In this document: positions 1-5,424 of the stretch, piece by piece
Numbering within the stretch: the stretch's first letter is position 1
How the letters are laid out: each line of letters opens with the position of its first letter
Origin: DATAFT01 sp035544635
GTDB lineage: Bacteria > Acidobacteriota > Thermoanaerobaculia > Multivoradales > Multivoraceae
Reading direction: 5' to 3'
NCBI GenBank assembly: GCA_035544635.1
Contig: DATKDQ010000327.1
Span: forward strand, 1 to 5,424
DNA length: 5,424 nt
Made by a program: the position numbers and the translations under genes
The notes under the pieces: model-generated
Database searches by the model: none
What the model was told of the DNA's origin: nothing
The model's input: the letters and a program-made list of their open reading frames with translations, nothing else

Positions 1-41
1 CCGCCGGGGTGGTCCAACTCCGGCTGCCCGACCCCATCACC

Positions 42-1601
42 ATGCCCAAGCCCAGCGGTTCCGAGCTGATGGAGAGGATCGTCGCGCTCGCGAAGCGGCG
101 GGGCTTCGTCTTCCCAGCCTCGGAGATCTACGGCGGGCTCAACGGGTTCTGGGACTACGGGCCGCTCGGCGTCCAGCTCAAGAACAACCTGCGCGACGCC
201 TGGTGGCGCGAGATGGTCGAGTGCCCTCCCCTCGGCCCCGACGGCCATCCGCTGACCATCGTCGGTGTCGACTCGTCGATCATCCAGAACCCGCGGGTCT
301 GGGAGGCGAGCGGCCACGTCTCCGGCTTCAGCGATCCGATGGTCGACTGCCGCGAGACCAAGCGGCGCTACCGCGCCGACCAGCTTCTCGTCCTGTGCGC
401 GCCCGATGGCGAGGGCGCCGGGACGTCGCCCTGCTTCGGGTACGAAGAGGGCGAGATGGAGCCGGCGCTCCAGACCGCGCGCAAGGCGCTGCGTCGCCCG
501 GTCGGCGCCGAGAGCTTCGCCAGCCGGCCCTACCTCGAGTTGCCCGAAGCGGCGCGCGAGCGCGTGGTCGCCCCGGGGGCGAGCCGGCCCGGCACGCTGA
601 CCGAGCCGCGCCAGTTCAATCTGATGTTCCGCACCTTCGTCGGCGCCGCGAGCGGCGACGAGAACGTCGCCTACCTGCGGCCCGAGACGGCGCAGGGCAT
701 CTTTCTCGACTATCGCAACGTGCTCGACTCCAGCCGCGTCCGCATCCCGTTCGGGATCGCGCAGATCGGCAAGGCTTTCCGCAACGAGGTCACGCCGCGG
801 AACTTCATCTTCCGCAGCCGCGAGTTCGAGCAGATGGAGCTCGAGTGGTTCTGCGCGCCCGAGGAGGCCGGGGACTGGCTCGAGTTCTGGACCCGCACCC
901 GGCTGGAGTGGTGGCAGTCTCTAGGGGTCCGGCGCGAGAACCTGACGCTTCGCCGCCACGGGATCGAGGAGCTCGCCCACTACGCGAAGAGCGGACACGG
1001 CACCTACGACATCGAGTACCGCTACCCGTTCACCGATCCCGGGTTCGGCGAGCTCGAGGGGGTCGCGCACCGTTCCTCGTTCGATCTCGAGCAGCACCAG
1101 GAGTGGAGCCAGACCCGGATGGAGTACTTCGATCCGGAGACGCGACGGCGCTTCCTCCCGCACGTCGTCGAGCCGGCCTCCGGCCTCACGCGCGGCGTCC
1201 TGGTCCTCCTCTGCGAGGCCTACGACGTCGACGAGAGCCGCCCGTCGCCCGAGATCCTGCGCTTCCGGCCGCGGCTCGCCCCGATCAAGGCGGGAATTTT
1301 TCCCCTGGTCGCCAAGGCGGGAATGCCCGAGATCGCGGAGAAGCTCTACCTCGAGGTGCGGCGGCGGCACACCGCCCAGTTCGACGTCAAGCAGTCGATC
1401 GGGAAGCGGTACGCCCGGATGGACGAGGCGGGTACGCCCTTCTGCTTCACGATCGACGGCCAGACGCTCGAGGATCAGACCGTGACGGTGCGCGACCGCG
1501 ACACCGGCGCCCAGGATCGCATTCACCTCGACCGTGTACTGCCGTACCTCTCCGAGCGGTTGGCGGCGGAAGATGCTGCAGGTTTTTCCGGAGCCAGGTA
1601 A
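42..1601 (+). CDS. glyQS: Glycyl-tRNA synthetase, single-chain alpha2 type
   Basis: Charges tRNA-Gly with glycine in the cytoplasm (class II aminoacyl-tRNA synthetase). From the ATG at 42 the product is 519 aa, normal for the homodimeric eukaryote/archaea/Gram-positive-type enzyme and unlike the separate alpha/beta chains of many bacteria. Visible landmarks: WEASGHVSGFSDP at residues 87-99, LRPETAQGIF at 212-221, class II motif 2 (AFRNEVTPRNF... with FRNE) around 245-270, FGELEGVAHRSSFDL near 335-349, and motif 3 near 380-395 with Arg384. The C-terminal anticodon-binding domain, about 410-505, includes QSIGKRYARMDEAGTPFC and TVTVRDRD. All expected motifs are present, so it looks intact. The start is uncertain. 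ATG 42 gives a short lead-in to ERIVALAKRRGFVFP, but no clear ribosome binding site is visible. ATG 69 and GTG 9 are in-frame alternatives. The stop is followed 13 nt later by repeat copy A. Confidence 0.96.
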   Translation: MPKPSGSELMERIVALAKRRGFVFPASEIYGGLNGFWDYGPLGVQLKNNLRDAWWREMVECPPLGPDGHPLTIVGVDSSIIQNPRVWEASGHVSGFSDPMVDCRETKRRYRADQLLVLCAPDGEGAGTSPCFGYEEGEMEPALQTARKALRRPVGAESFASRPYLELPEAARERVVAPGASRPGTLTEPRQFNLMFRTFVGAASGDENVAYLRPETAQGIFLDYRNVLDSSRVRIPFGIAQIGKAFRNEVTPRNFIFRSREFEQMELEWFCAPEEAGDWLEFWTRTRLEWWQSLGVRRENLTLRRHGIEELAHYAKSGHGTYDIEYRYPFTDPGFGELEGVAHRSSFDLEQHQEWSQTRMEYFDPETRRRFLPHVVEPASGLTRGVLVLLCEAYDVDESRPSPEILRFRPRLAPIKAGIFPLVAKAGMPEIAEKLYLEVRRRHTAQFDVKQSIGKRYARMDEAGTPFCFTIDGQTLEDQTVTVRDRDTGAQDRIHLDRVLPYLSERLAAEDAAGFSGAR

Positions 1602-1614
1602 GTTCTTGCGTCCT

Positions 1615-1679
1615 GCTGGCTCCGGGAGTGGTCGATACCACTCCCTACGCCAGCATGACTCTGGCGCCGCGGACGGCGC
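1615..1679 (+). repeat. Two-hairpin palindromic repeat, copy A (complete)
   Basis: Hairpin 1 has outer arm GCTGGC (1615-1620) pairing with GCCAGC (1649-1654), a 3x3 internal loop (TCC 1621-1623 / TAC 1646-1648), inner stem GGGAGTGGT (1624-1632) with ACCACTCCC (1637-1645), and loop CGAT. The 8-nt linker ATGACTCT (1655-1662) leads to hairpin 2, where GCGCCG (1664-1669) pairs with CGGCGC (1674-1679) around CGGA. It begins 13 nt after the glyQS stop and lies on the coding strand of that gene. It shares architecture and most sequence with copy C, with compensatory changes in the stems. A role in 3'-end formation, mRNA stability or as a dispersed REP-like element is inferred. No T tract follows, so it is not a classical intrinsic terminator. 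Confidence 0.85.
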
Positions 1680-1733
1680 TGGCTCCGGGAGTGGTGGTAC
1701 CACGCAGCATGACTCCGGCGCCGCGGACGGCGC
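1678..1733 (+). repeat. Two-hairpin palindromic repeat, copy B (degenerate first hairpin)
   Basis: A tandem copy of A, overlapping its last two bases. It starts with GCTGGC (1678-1683), TCC and GGGAGTGGT (1687-1695), as in A. The right half of hairpin 1 is shortened by about 9 nt: ACCAC runs directly into GCAGC (1704-1708). Only a shorter palindrome, GTGGTACCAC (1694-1703), remains. Linker ATGACTCC (1709-1716) and hairpin 2 (GCGCCG 1718-1723, loop CGGA, CGGCGC 1728-1733) are intact, and hairpin 2 is identical to that of copy A. The hairpin 2 cores of A and B are 54 bp apart, against 63 bp between the unit starts, in line with the deletion. Confidence 0.8.
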
Positions 1734-1761
1734 GCCTCACAGCGGGGATGGCTCGCGGGGT

Positions 1762-1824
1762 AGACCGGGCGGTCTGCCGTCCTGGCAGGCAAAGCGCCAG
1801 CCGGCGCGCCGATCTGGCGGGCTT
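1762..1824. other. Cluster of small hairpins
   Basis: Three short inverted repeats lie in a row. AGACC (1762-1766) pairs with GGTCT (1771-1775) around GGGC. CTGCC (1774-1778) pairs with GGCAG (1784-1788) as an overlapping alternative. AAGC+GCCAG (1792-1800) pairs with CTGGC+GCTT (1814-1818, 1821-1824), with a GG bulge and a loop carrying the palindrome GGCGCGCC. These do not match the A-D repeat family in sequence. In GC-rich DNA such short palindromes can arise by chance, so function is uncertain. Confidence 0.4.
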
Positions 1825-1876
1825 ACGAGTCGGTACAGTCTGATCGGATCGTCGGGCTGGCGTCGGAGGAAGGAGG

Positions 1877-1995
1877 GAAGAGGTTCCGATGTTGGGGATT
1901 GGCTTGAAGCGGTTTACCCCTGTGGGGAGGGGATTTGGTGGATCCAGAGGAACTCAGTCAAGGAAAGGTACTGAAACGAAATGCGGAACCTCTTC
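1877..1995. repeat. 12-bp perfect inverted repeat enclosing a lower-GC segment
   Basis: GAAGAGGTTCCG (1877-1888) is exactly complementary to CGGAACCTCTTC (1984-1995). With one bulged G the pairing extends two more base pairs inward (AT/AT), and outward by one wobble and one G-C pair. The enclosed 95 bases are about 51% G+C by hand count, clearly below the flanking genes, and include a small CCCC-TGT-GGGG hairpin (1917-1927) and the palindrome TGGATCCA (1939-1946). A TTTT run (1999-2002) follows the 3' arm. The arrangement would suit a small structured RNA closed by its own ends, or a short inserted element with terminal inverted repeats. I see no flanking target-site duplication and recognise no known RNA family. 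Confidence 0.6.
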
Positions 1996-2037
1996 TCGTT
2001 TTAGCCTCCGTTATGCCGCGATTATAAAGCAAGAAGA

Positions 2038-2409
2038 GTGCCACGGCAAGTGAAAAATTTCACAAGCGACCGCTGGCGGCGGATCTACGCCGTGGTGCGG
2101 CGCATCCCCCGCGGCCGGGTCGCGACCTATGGCCAGGTGGCCGCTCTGGCGGGGCTTCCCCAGCACGCCCGGCAGGTCGGGTACGCGCTCCACGCGCTGC
2201 CGGAGGGCAGCGACGTCCCATGGCACCGGGTCATCAACGCGCGCGGCGAGATCTCTCCGCGCGCGACGCCCGGCTGGGACCATCTGCAGCGCGCGCTCCT
2301 CCGGCGCGAGCGGGTGCTGGGAAGGGACGACCGCGTCGATATGGCTCGTTTCCGGTGGGAGCCTGGCGACGAACCGCTCGTACCGGCGCGCCGGGCGCGC
2401 CGTAAATAG
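2038..2409 (+). CDS. Alkyltransferase-like protein (ATL, MGMT family without catalytic Cys)
   Basis: A 123-aa protein with the single DNA-binding domain of O6-methylguanine-DNA methyltransferase. The active-site motif reads PWHRVI (residues 61-66), with Trp62 where true methyltransferases carry the alkyl-accepting Cys of PCHRV. This is the hallmark of ATL proteins (Atl1 of fission yeast, YbaZ of E. coli), which bind O6-alkylguanine without repairing it and hand the lesion to nucleotide excision repair. Tyr31 in RVATYGQVA and Arg45 in QHARQVG have the 14-residue spacing of the nucleotide-flipping Tyr and Arg finger of Atl1. The basic C-terminal tail (PARRARRK) is unassigned. Start: GTG 2038 is used here. 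GTG 2050 is in frame and about 11 nt after AAGAAGAG, so it is a credible alternative, and no strong ribosome binding site settles it. The role is known from the family; NER coupling here is inferred. Confidence 0.9.
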   Translation: MPRQVKNFTSDRWRRIYAVVRRIPRGRVATYGQVAALAGLPQHARQVGYALHALPEGSDVPWHRVINARGEISPRATPGWDHLQRALLRRERVLGRDDRVDMARFRWEPGDEPLVPARRARRK

Positions 2410-2434
2410 CCGTATCCGCAGGCAGCGCGAGGTA

Positions 2435-2440
2435 TATAAT
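2435..2440 (+). promoter_or_regulatory. Candidate -10 box upstream of mvaS
   Basis: A perfect TATAAT hexamer inside TATATAATG, in the gap between the alkyltransferase-like gene and mvaS and in an otherwise GC-rich context. No good TTGACA-like -35 is visible 16-18 bp upstream (that stretch reads around GTATCC), so the assignment rests on the -10 alone. Initiation near 2447 would give mvaS a leader of about 120 nt. It implies that mvaS need not be transcribed from an upstream promoter. Confidence 0.45.
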
Positions 2441-2557
2441 GCGCCGCCGGTCCCTCTCACGGACTGGTGGTGCGTCGGCTGGAGCACGGGACGAGCTCAC
2501 CCATGACCGAGCCAGTGCGCCAACGCACGACGCGCGGCAATCGCGCCCACAGCCTCA

Positions 2558-2562
2558 AGGGG
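2558..2562 (+). promoter_or_regulatory. Ribosome binding site fixing the mvaS start
   Basis: AGGGG, within the purine run AAGGGGAAGAG (2557-2567), lies 6 nt before ATG 2569. It favours this start over the in-frame upstream GTG 2467 and ATG 2503, neither of which has a comparable purine run in front of it. Confidence 0.65.
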
Positions 2563-2568
2563 AAGAGC

Positions 2569-3711
<1,143 letters not shown>

Positions 3712-3722
3712 GAGGGGAGTTC

Positions 3723-3802
3723 GCGCCGTCCTCGGCGCCAAACAGCAACTAGCCGGAGGAGCGTGCTACCCAGCACGCTCCGGAGGGGCGCGAAGCGCCA
3801 GC
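3723..3802 (-). repeat. Two-hairpin palindromic repeat, copy D (divergent inner stem)
   Basis: Read on the minus strand, it begins with GCTGGC (3802-3797), overlapping copy C by two bases, exactly as B overlaps A. A 12-nt insert follows, part of a small GGCGC-TTC-GCGCC hairpin (3787-3799). Next come TCC, a 10-bp inner stem GGAGCGTGCT / AGCACGCTCC (3758-3767 with 3772-3781) around a 4-nt loop, TCC, and arm GCTAGT (3748-3753), which can pair with GCTGGC using two G-U wobbles. An 8-nt linker TGCTGTTT leads to hairpin 2 (3723-3739), identical to that of copy C. The inner stem has a different sequence from A and C but keeps its place in the architecture. It lies 11 nt past the mvaS stop and may also act at that gene's 3' end. 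Confidence 0.75.
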
Positions 3803-3865
3803 GCCGTCCTCGGCGCCAAAGTCATGCTAGCGGAGGGAATGGTAAACACCATTCCCGGAGCTAGC
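3801..3865 (-). repeat. Two-hairpin palindromic repeat, copy C (complete, overlaps PDZ-gene stop)
   Basis: Read on the minus strand: arm GCTAGC (3865-3860), TCC, inner stem GGGAATGGT (3856-3848), loop GTTT, ACCATTCCC (3843-3835), TCC, arm GCTAGC (3831-3826), linker ATGACTTT (3825-3818), then hairpin 2, GGCGCCG-AGGA-CGGCGC (3817-3801). Compared with copy A, one pair in the outer arm (G-C to A-T) and one in the inner stem (G-C to A-T) changed on both sides, keeping the pairing. The linker keeps ATGACT. The TAG stop of the PDZ gene lies inside the first GCTAGC arm, so the element starts within the gene's end. Confidence 0.85.
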
Positions 3866-4676
3866 GCTCGGCGAGCTCGCGCTCGAGCTCCTGCAGTCGC
3901 CGCTCGAGCGTCTTCATCCGTAGCTGGATCTGGTTCAGGTCCAGGCTCTGGAGCTGCTTCACGCGCTCCTGCCACTCGCCGCTCCGGAAGTACTCGTCGA
4001 GCGCCCGCAGCGCGTCGTCCAGGTCCTCCTGGTGGAGCGCGCGGATCGCGATCGTCGAGCCCGGCCCCTTGGTCTCGATCGGGATCTTCACCCGATCGCG
4101 CAGGACCCTCGCCCGCCGCATCCCCGGCGCACCGGCCCCGAACGGCATCGTCTCGCCGTCCTCGAACGCCACCGTGAGGCTGGTGGGCTCGCCCCCGCGC
4201 CAGAGCTCCAGTCGCACCTCCTGGCCCGGCTCCTTCCCCGAGAGCACCCGGGTGATGTCGCTGGCAGCAGCGACCGGGCTGCCGTCGGCGGCGATCAGGA
4301 CGTCGCCGACTTCGATCCCGGCGCGGGCGGCGGGCGTGTCCTCGAGCACCTTCGACACCATCACGCCGCGATCCGCGGGCACGCCGAAGTGGCGCCGCAG
4401 CTCGGGCGTGAGCGTCAGGAGCTGCAGGCCTATGTAGCGACGCGGTCCGAGGACGTCGAGGAGCTGGAGCGGCCGGGTGAGGCCCTTCTCGGTCGTGACC
4501 CACGCGATGCCCTGATCGTCGAGCACCTCGAGCTGGCCGTCGGCGCCGATCACGAACGACTTCACCGGAATGGCCACGAAACGGTCGTTCTCCTTCTGGT
4601 CGCTCCGAACCTGAGCGGCCGGGCTCTCGAACGCGAGGGCGGCGACCATCGACGCCGCGAGTAGGAGGCTGGTCAT
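3861..4676 (-). CDS. Secreted or periplasmic PDZ-domain protein of a sigma/anti-sigma operon
   Basis: A 271-aa product from the ATG at 4676, chosen because AGGGGAG lies 8 nt upstream (4685-4691) and because it begins directly with a signal-peptide-like segment (MTSLLLAASMVAALAFESPAA). In-frame sequence upstream overlaps the anti-sigma gene and looks non-coding. One PDZ domain of the HtrA/Tsp type spans about residues 80-170 (YIGLQLLTLTPELRRHFGVP, then GVMVSKV, TPAARAGIEVGDVL, the usual carboxylate-binding and D-G-x-P features). No serine-protease domain or catalytic triad is present. Residues about 215-271 are strongly heptad-like and charged, ending in a probable coiled coil. It is the third gene of the minus-strand operon, 40 nt after the anti-sigma stop. 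PDZ domains bind exposed C-termini, so a sensor, adaptor or chaperone role at the envelope is plausible, but the precise function is unknown. Confidence 0.88.
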   Translation of the reverse strand: MTSLLLAASMVAALAFESPAAQVRSDQKENDRFVAIPVKSFVIGADGQLEVLDDQGIAWVTTEKGLTRPLQLLDVLGPRRYIGLQLLTLTPELRRHFGVPADRGVMVSKVLEDTPAARAGIEVGDVLIAADGSPVAAASDITRVLSGKEPGQEVRLELWRGGEPTSLTVAFEDGETMPFGAGAPGMRRARVLRDRVKIPIETKGPGSTIAIRALHQEDLDDALRALDEYFRSGEWQERVKQLQSLDLNQIQLRMKTLERRLQELERELAER

Positions 4677-4684
4677 AGCGTGGT

Positions 4685-4691
4685 CTCCCCT
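4685..4691 (-). promoter_or_regulatory. Ribosome binding site for the PDZ-protein gene
   Basis: On the minus strand AGGGGAG stands 8 nt before ATG 4676. It supports this start over the longer in-frame opening that reaches back into the anti-sigma gene. Confidence 0.65.
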
Positions 4692-4716
4692 GCCGATCCG
4701 TTCGCGTCCGCTCGAT

Positions 4717-5148
4717 TCAGTACGGCAGCCGGTACGCGACCGGAACCGCTCCGTTCGCGCGCGCCTCGGCCAGCTCGCCGAGATCGAGCACGTAGCCGCG
4801 CTCGCCGGGCCCCTCGACCCCGACCACGGGCTGAGCCGAGGCAACCAGCCGCTGGAGCTCCGCCAGCTCGTCCTGGAGGTCGCGGTACTCGTGCTCCAGG
4901 CTCTCGAGGCGCGCCCGCGCGATGCGGTCCTCGCGCAGCCCCTCGCGCCGCTGCCAGGTCCAGGTGACCGCCGCGCCGGCGGCCAGCACGAGGGCGAGCG
5001 CGAACCCCAGCGCCGGAGCGGCCCGTCGCCGCGCTCGCGCCCGCCGGTCGACGCCGTCGAGGCGCGCGAGGATGCGGGCGCCGAAGTCGGGGGGTGCGGA
5101 GTCTCGCGGTAGGCGCCGCAGCAGGTCTCTGAGCTCGCGATCGTCCAT
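4717..5148 (-). CDS. Putative membrane-bound anti-sigma factor
   Basis: A 143-aa protein starting with MDDRELRDLLRRLPRDSAPP. It has a short charged N-terminal region (1-43), a single hydrophobic segment at about 44-65 (APALGFALALVLAAGAAVTW) that should span the membrane, and a heptad-rich coiled-coil stretch (about 70-103, REDRIARARLESLEHEYRDL...). A C-terminal tail of about 40 residues ends in VAYRLPY. The Arg-rich patch just before the membrane segment suggests an N-in topology with the coiled coil outside. There is no Cys or His in the N-terminal region, so it lacks the zinc-binding HxxxCxxC motif of ZAS-type anti-sigma factors. Its start overlaps the sigma-factor stop by one base (TGATG), implying translational coupling. 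The assignment rests on position, size and topology more than on sequence similarity. Confidence 0.75.
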   Translation of the reverse strand: MDDRELRDLLRRLPRDSAPPDFGARILARLDGVDRRARARRRAAPALGFALALVLAAGAAVTWTWQRREGLREDRIARARLESLEHEYRDLQDELAELQRLVASAQPVVGVEGPGERGYVLDLGELAEARANGAVPVAYRLPY

Positions 5149-5424
5149 CAGCTTGCCCCTCGCCAGTACGGCTCGAGCAGTGTCTTCAGCCGTTCCCTGG
5201 CCCGGTTGATCCTCGATTTCACCGTGCCCTCGCGGCAGCCCAGCGCTACCGCGATCTCGCGGTAGGACAACCCTTCGATCTCGCGCAGCACGAGCGGCGC
5301 CCGGTAGCGCAGCGGCAGTCCGGCGAGCGCCGCCTCGACCACCTGCGTCGCCTCCTCGGAGAGGAGCCGCCGCTGCGGGCTCGGCTCGTGCGCTCCCGGT
5401 GCGGCGGAGACGAGCTGCGACAGC
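5148..5424 (-). CDS. ECF-type RNA polymerase sigma factor, C-terminal part (cut by window edge)
   Basis: The last 91 residues of a sigma-70 family factor of ECF type; the gene continues past the right edge, and the reading frame is open to base 5423. The segment shown begins in a linker (LSQLVSAAPGAHEPSPQ) and carries the region 4 domain. VVEAALAGLPLRYRAPLVLREIEG is followed by the helix-turn-helix GLSYREIAVALGCREGTVKSRINRARERL (visible residues 51-79), which recognises the -35 element. The internal GTG at 5342 is not the true start, since region 4 begins upstream of it and coding continues. It is the first visible gene of the operon, with stop TGA overlapping the anti-sigma ATG. Region 2 cannot be examined here, so the subfamily is open. 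Confidence 0.9.
   Translation of the reverse strand, partial: LSQLVSAAPGAHEPSPQRRLLSEEATQVVEAALAGLPLRYRAPLVLREIEGLSYREIAVALGCREGTVKSRINRARERLKTLLEPYWRGAS

Larger units (their letters stand above)
1602..2037. other. Gene-free intergenic region rich in secondary structure
   Basis: A 436-base gap between glyQS and the alkyltransferase-like gene, with no convincing coding sequence. Reading frames that cross it are shadows running out of glyQS and show no domain I recognise. It contains repeat copies A and B (1615-1733), small hairpins at 1762-1775 and 1792-1824, and a long-range 12-bp inverted repeat at 1877-1995. Base composition falls from about two thirds G+C or more on the left to about half in 1889-1983. 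That change fits a regulatory, non-coding RNA or inserted segment better than a decayed gene. No tRNA, RNase P, tmRNA or T-rich intrinsic terminator signature was recognised. Confidence 0.8.

Noticed and set aside
1615..1733. Intrinsic (rho-independent) terminator for glyQS
   Set aside because: Strong hairpins exist, but no T-rich tract follows either hairpin 2, so the classical terminator call is not supported.
1615..1733. CRISPR array
   Set aside because: There are only two units, abutting without spacers, and no cas genes are in view.
203..1843. Long open reading frame overlapping glyQS in another + frame (546 codons)
   Set aside because: It is rich in Arg, Pro and Ala as expected for an off-frame read of high-GC coding DNA, shows no domain, and overlaps a gene with full GlyRS motifs.
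1534..1974. 146-codon + frame spanning the glyQS end and the repeats
   Set aside because: It runs through both tandem repeats and the hairpin cluster, overlaps glyQS, and its product is Gly/Ser/Arg-rich without recognisable similarity.
1877..1995. Retron msr-msd region, because of the 12-bp inverted repeat and interior size
   Set aside because: No reverse transcriptase is adjacent; the next gene is an intact ATL-family gene.
2023..2028. TATAAA as a -10 box for the alkyltransferase-like gene
   Set aside because: The matching -35 position reads TTTTAG, a poor match, and the box lies only about 10 nt before GTG 2038. It is too weak to list as a promoter.
4677..4844. N-terminal extension of the PDZ protein to the ATG at 4844
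   Set aside because: It would overlap the anti-sigma gene, has a non-protein-like Ser/Arg-rich composition, and would bury the signal peptide. The ATG at 4676 has a good ribosome binding site.
5148..5342. 64-aa stand-alone HTH protein starting at the GTG at 5342
   Set aside because: The frame is open upstream to the window edge and encodes the start of sigma region 4, so this is the tail of a longer sigma factor.

Overview
The window is GC-rich DNA of bacterial type (roughly two thirds G+C by eye) with five protein-coding genes, one of them cut by the right edge. There are two well-marked intergenic regions and little else. The gene set is a single-chain (alpha2) glycyl-tRNA synthetase, an alkyltransferase-like protein, an MvaS-type HMG-CoA synthase, and an ECF sigma / membrane anti-sigma / PDZ operon. 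With the GC content, this would suit Acidobacteriota-like or Myxococcota-like lineages. That placement is an inference: no rRNA or other decisive marker is present.

Layout: glyQS (+, 42-1601) is followed by a gene-free stretch (1602-2037). It holds two tandem copies of a two-hairpin palindromic repeat (A and B, 1615-1733), smaller hairpins, and a 12-bp inverted repeat (1877-1888 / 1984-1995) enclosing a segment of much lower GC. Next come an ATL/MGMT-family gene (+, 2038-2409), a short gap with a perfect TATAAT box, and mvaS (+, 2569-3711). mvaS converges on a minus-strand operon read from the right edge: sigma factor C-terminus (5148-5424) -> anti-sigma factor (4717-5148, one-base TGATG overlap) -> secreted PDZ protein (3861-4676). 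The convergent gap 3712-3860 holds two more copies (C and D) of the same two-hairpin repeat, now on the minus strand.

The most notable signal is this repeat family. Each copy has an outer 6-bp arm, an internal loop containing TCC, an inner stem, a 4-nt loop, an 8-nt linker and a second 6-bp hairpin. Two pairs of copies sit directly behind two unrelated genes, each pair on the coding strand of that gene. Copies A and C differ at paired positions in a compensatory way, and copy D has a quite different inner stem with the architecture kept. This points to selection on the folded RNA or DNA. I do not recognise the family by name.

Functionally the genes are housekeeping (tRNA charging, isoprenoid precursor supply), DNA-damage recognition and envelope or extracytoplasmic signalling. 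Apart from the sigma/anti-sigma/PDZ operon they do not form one pathway.
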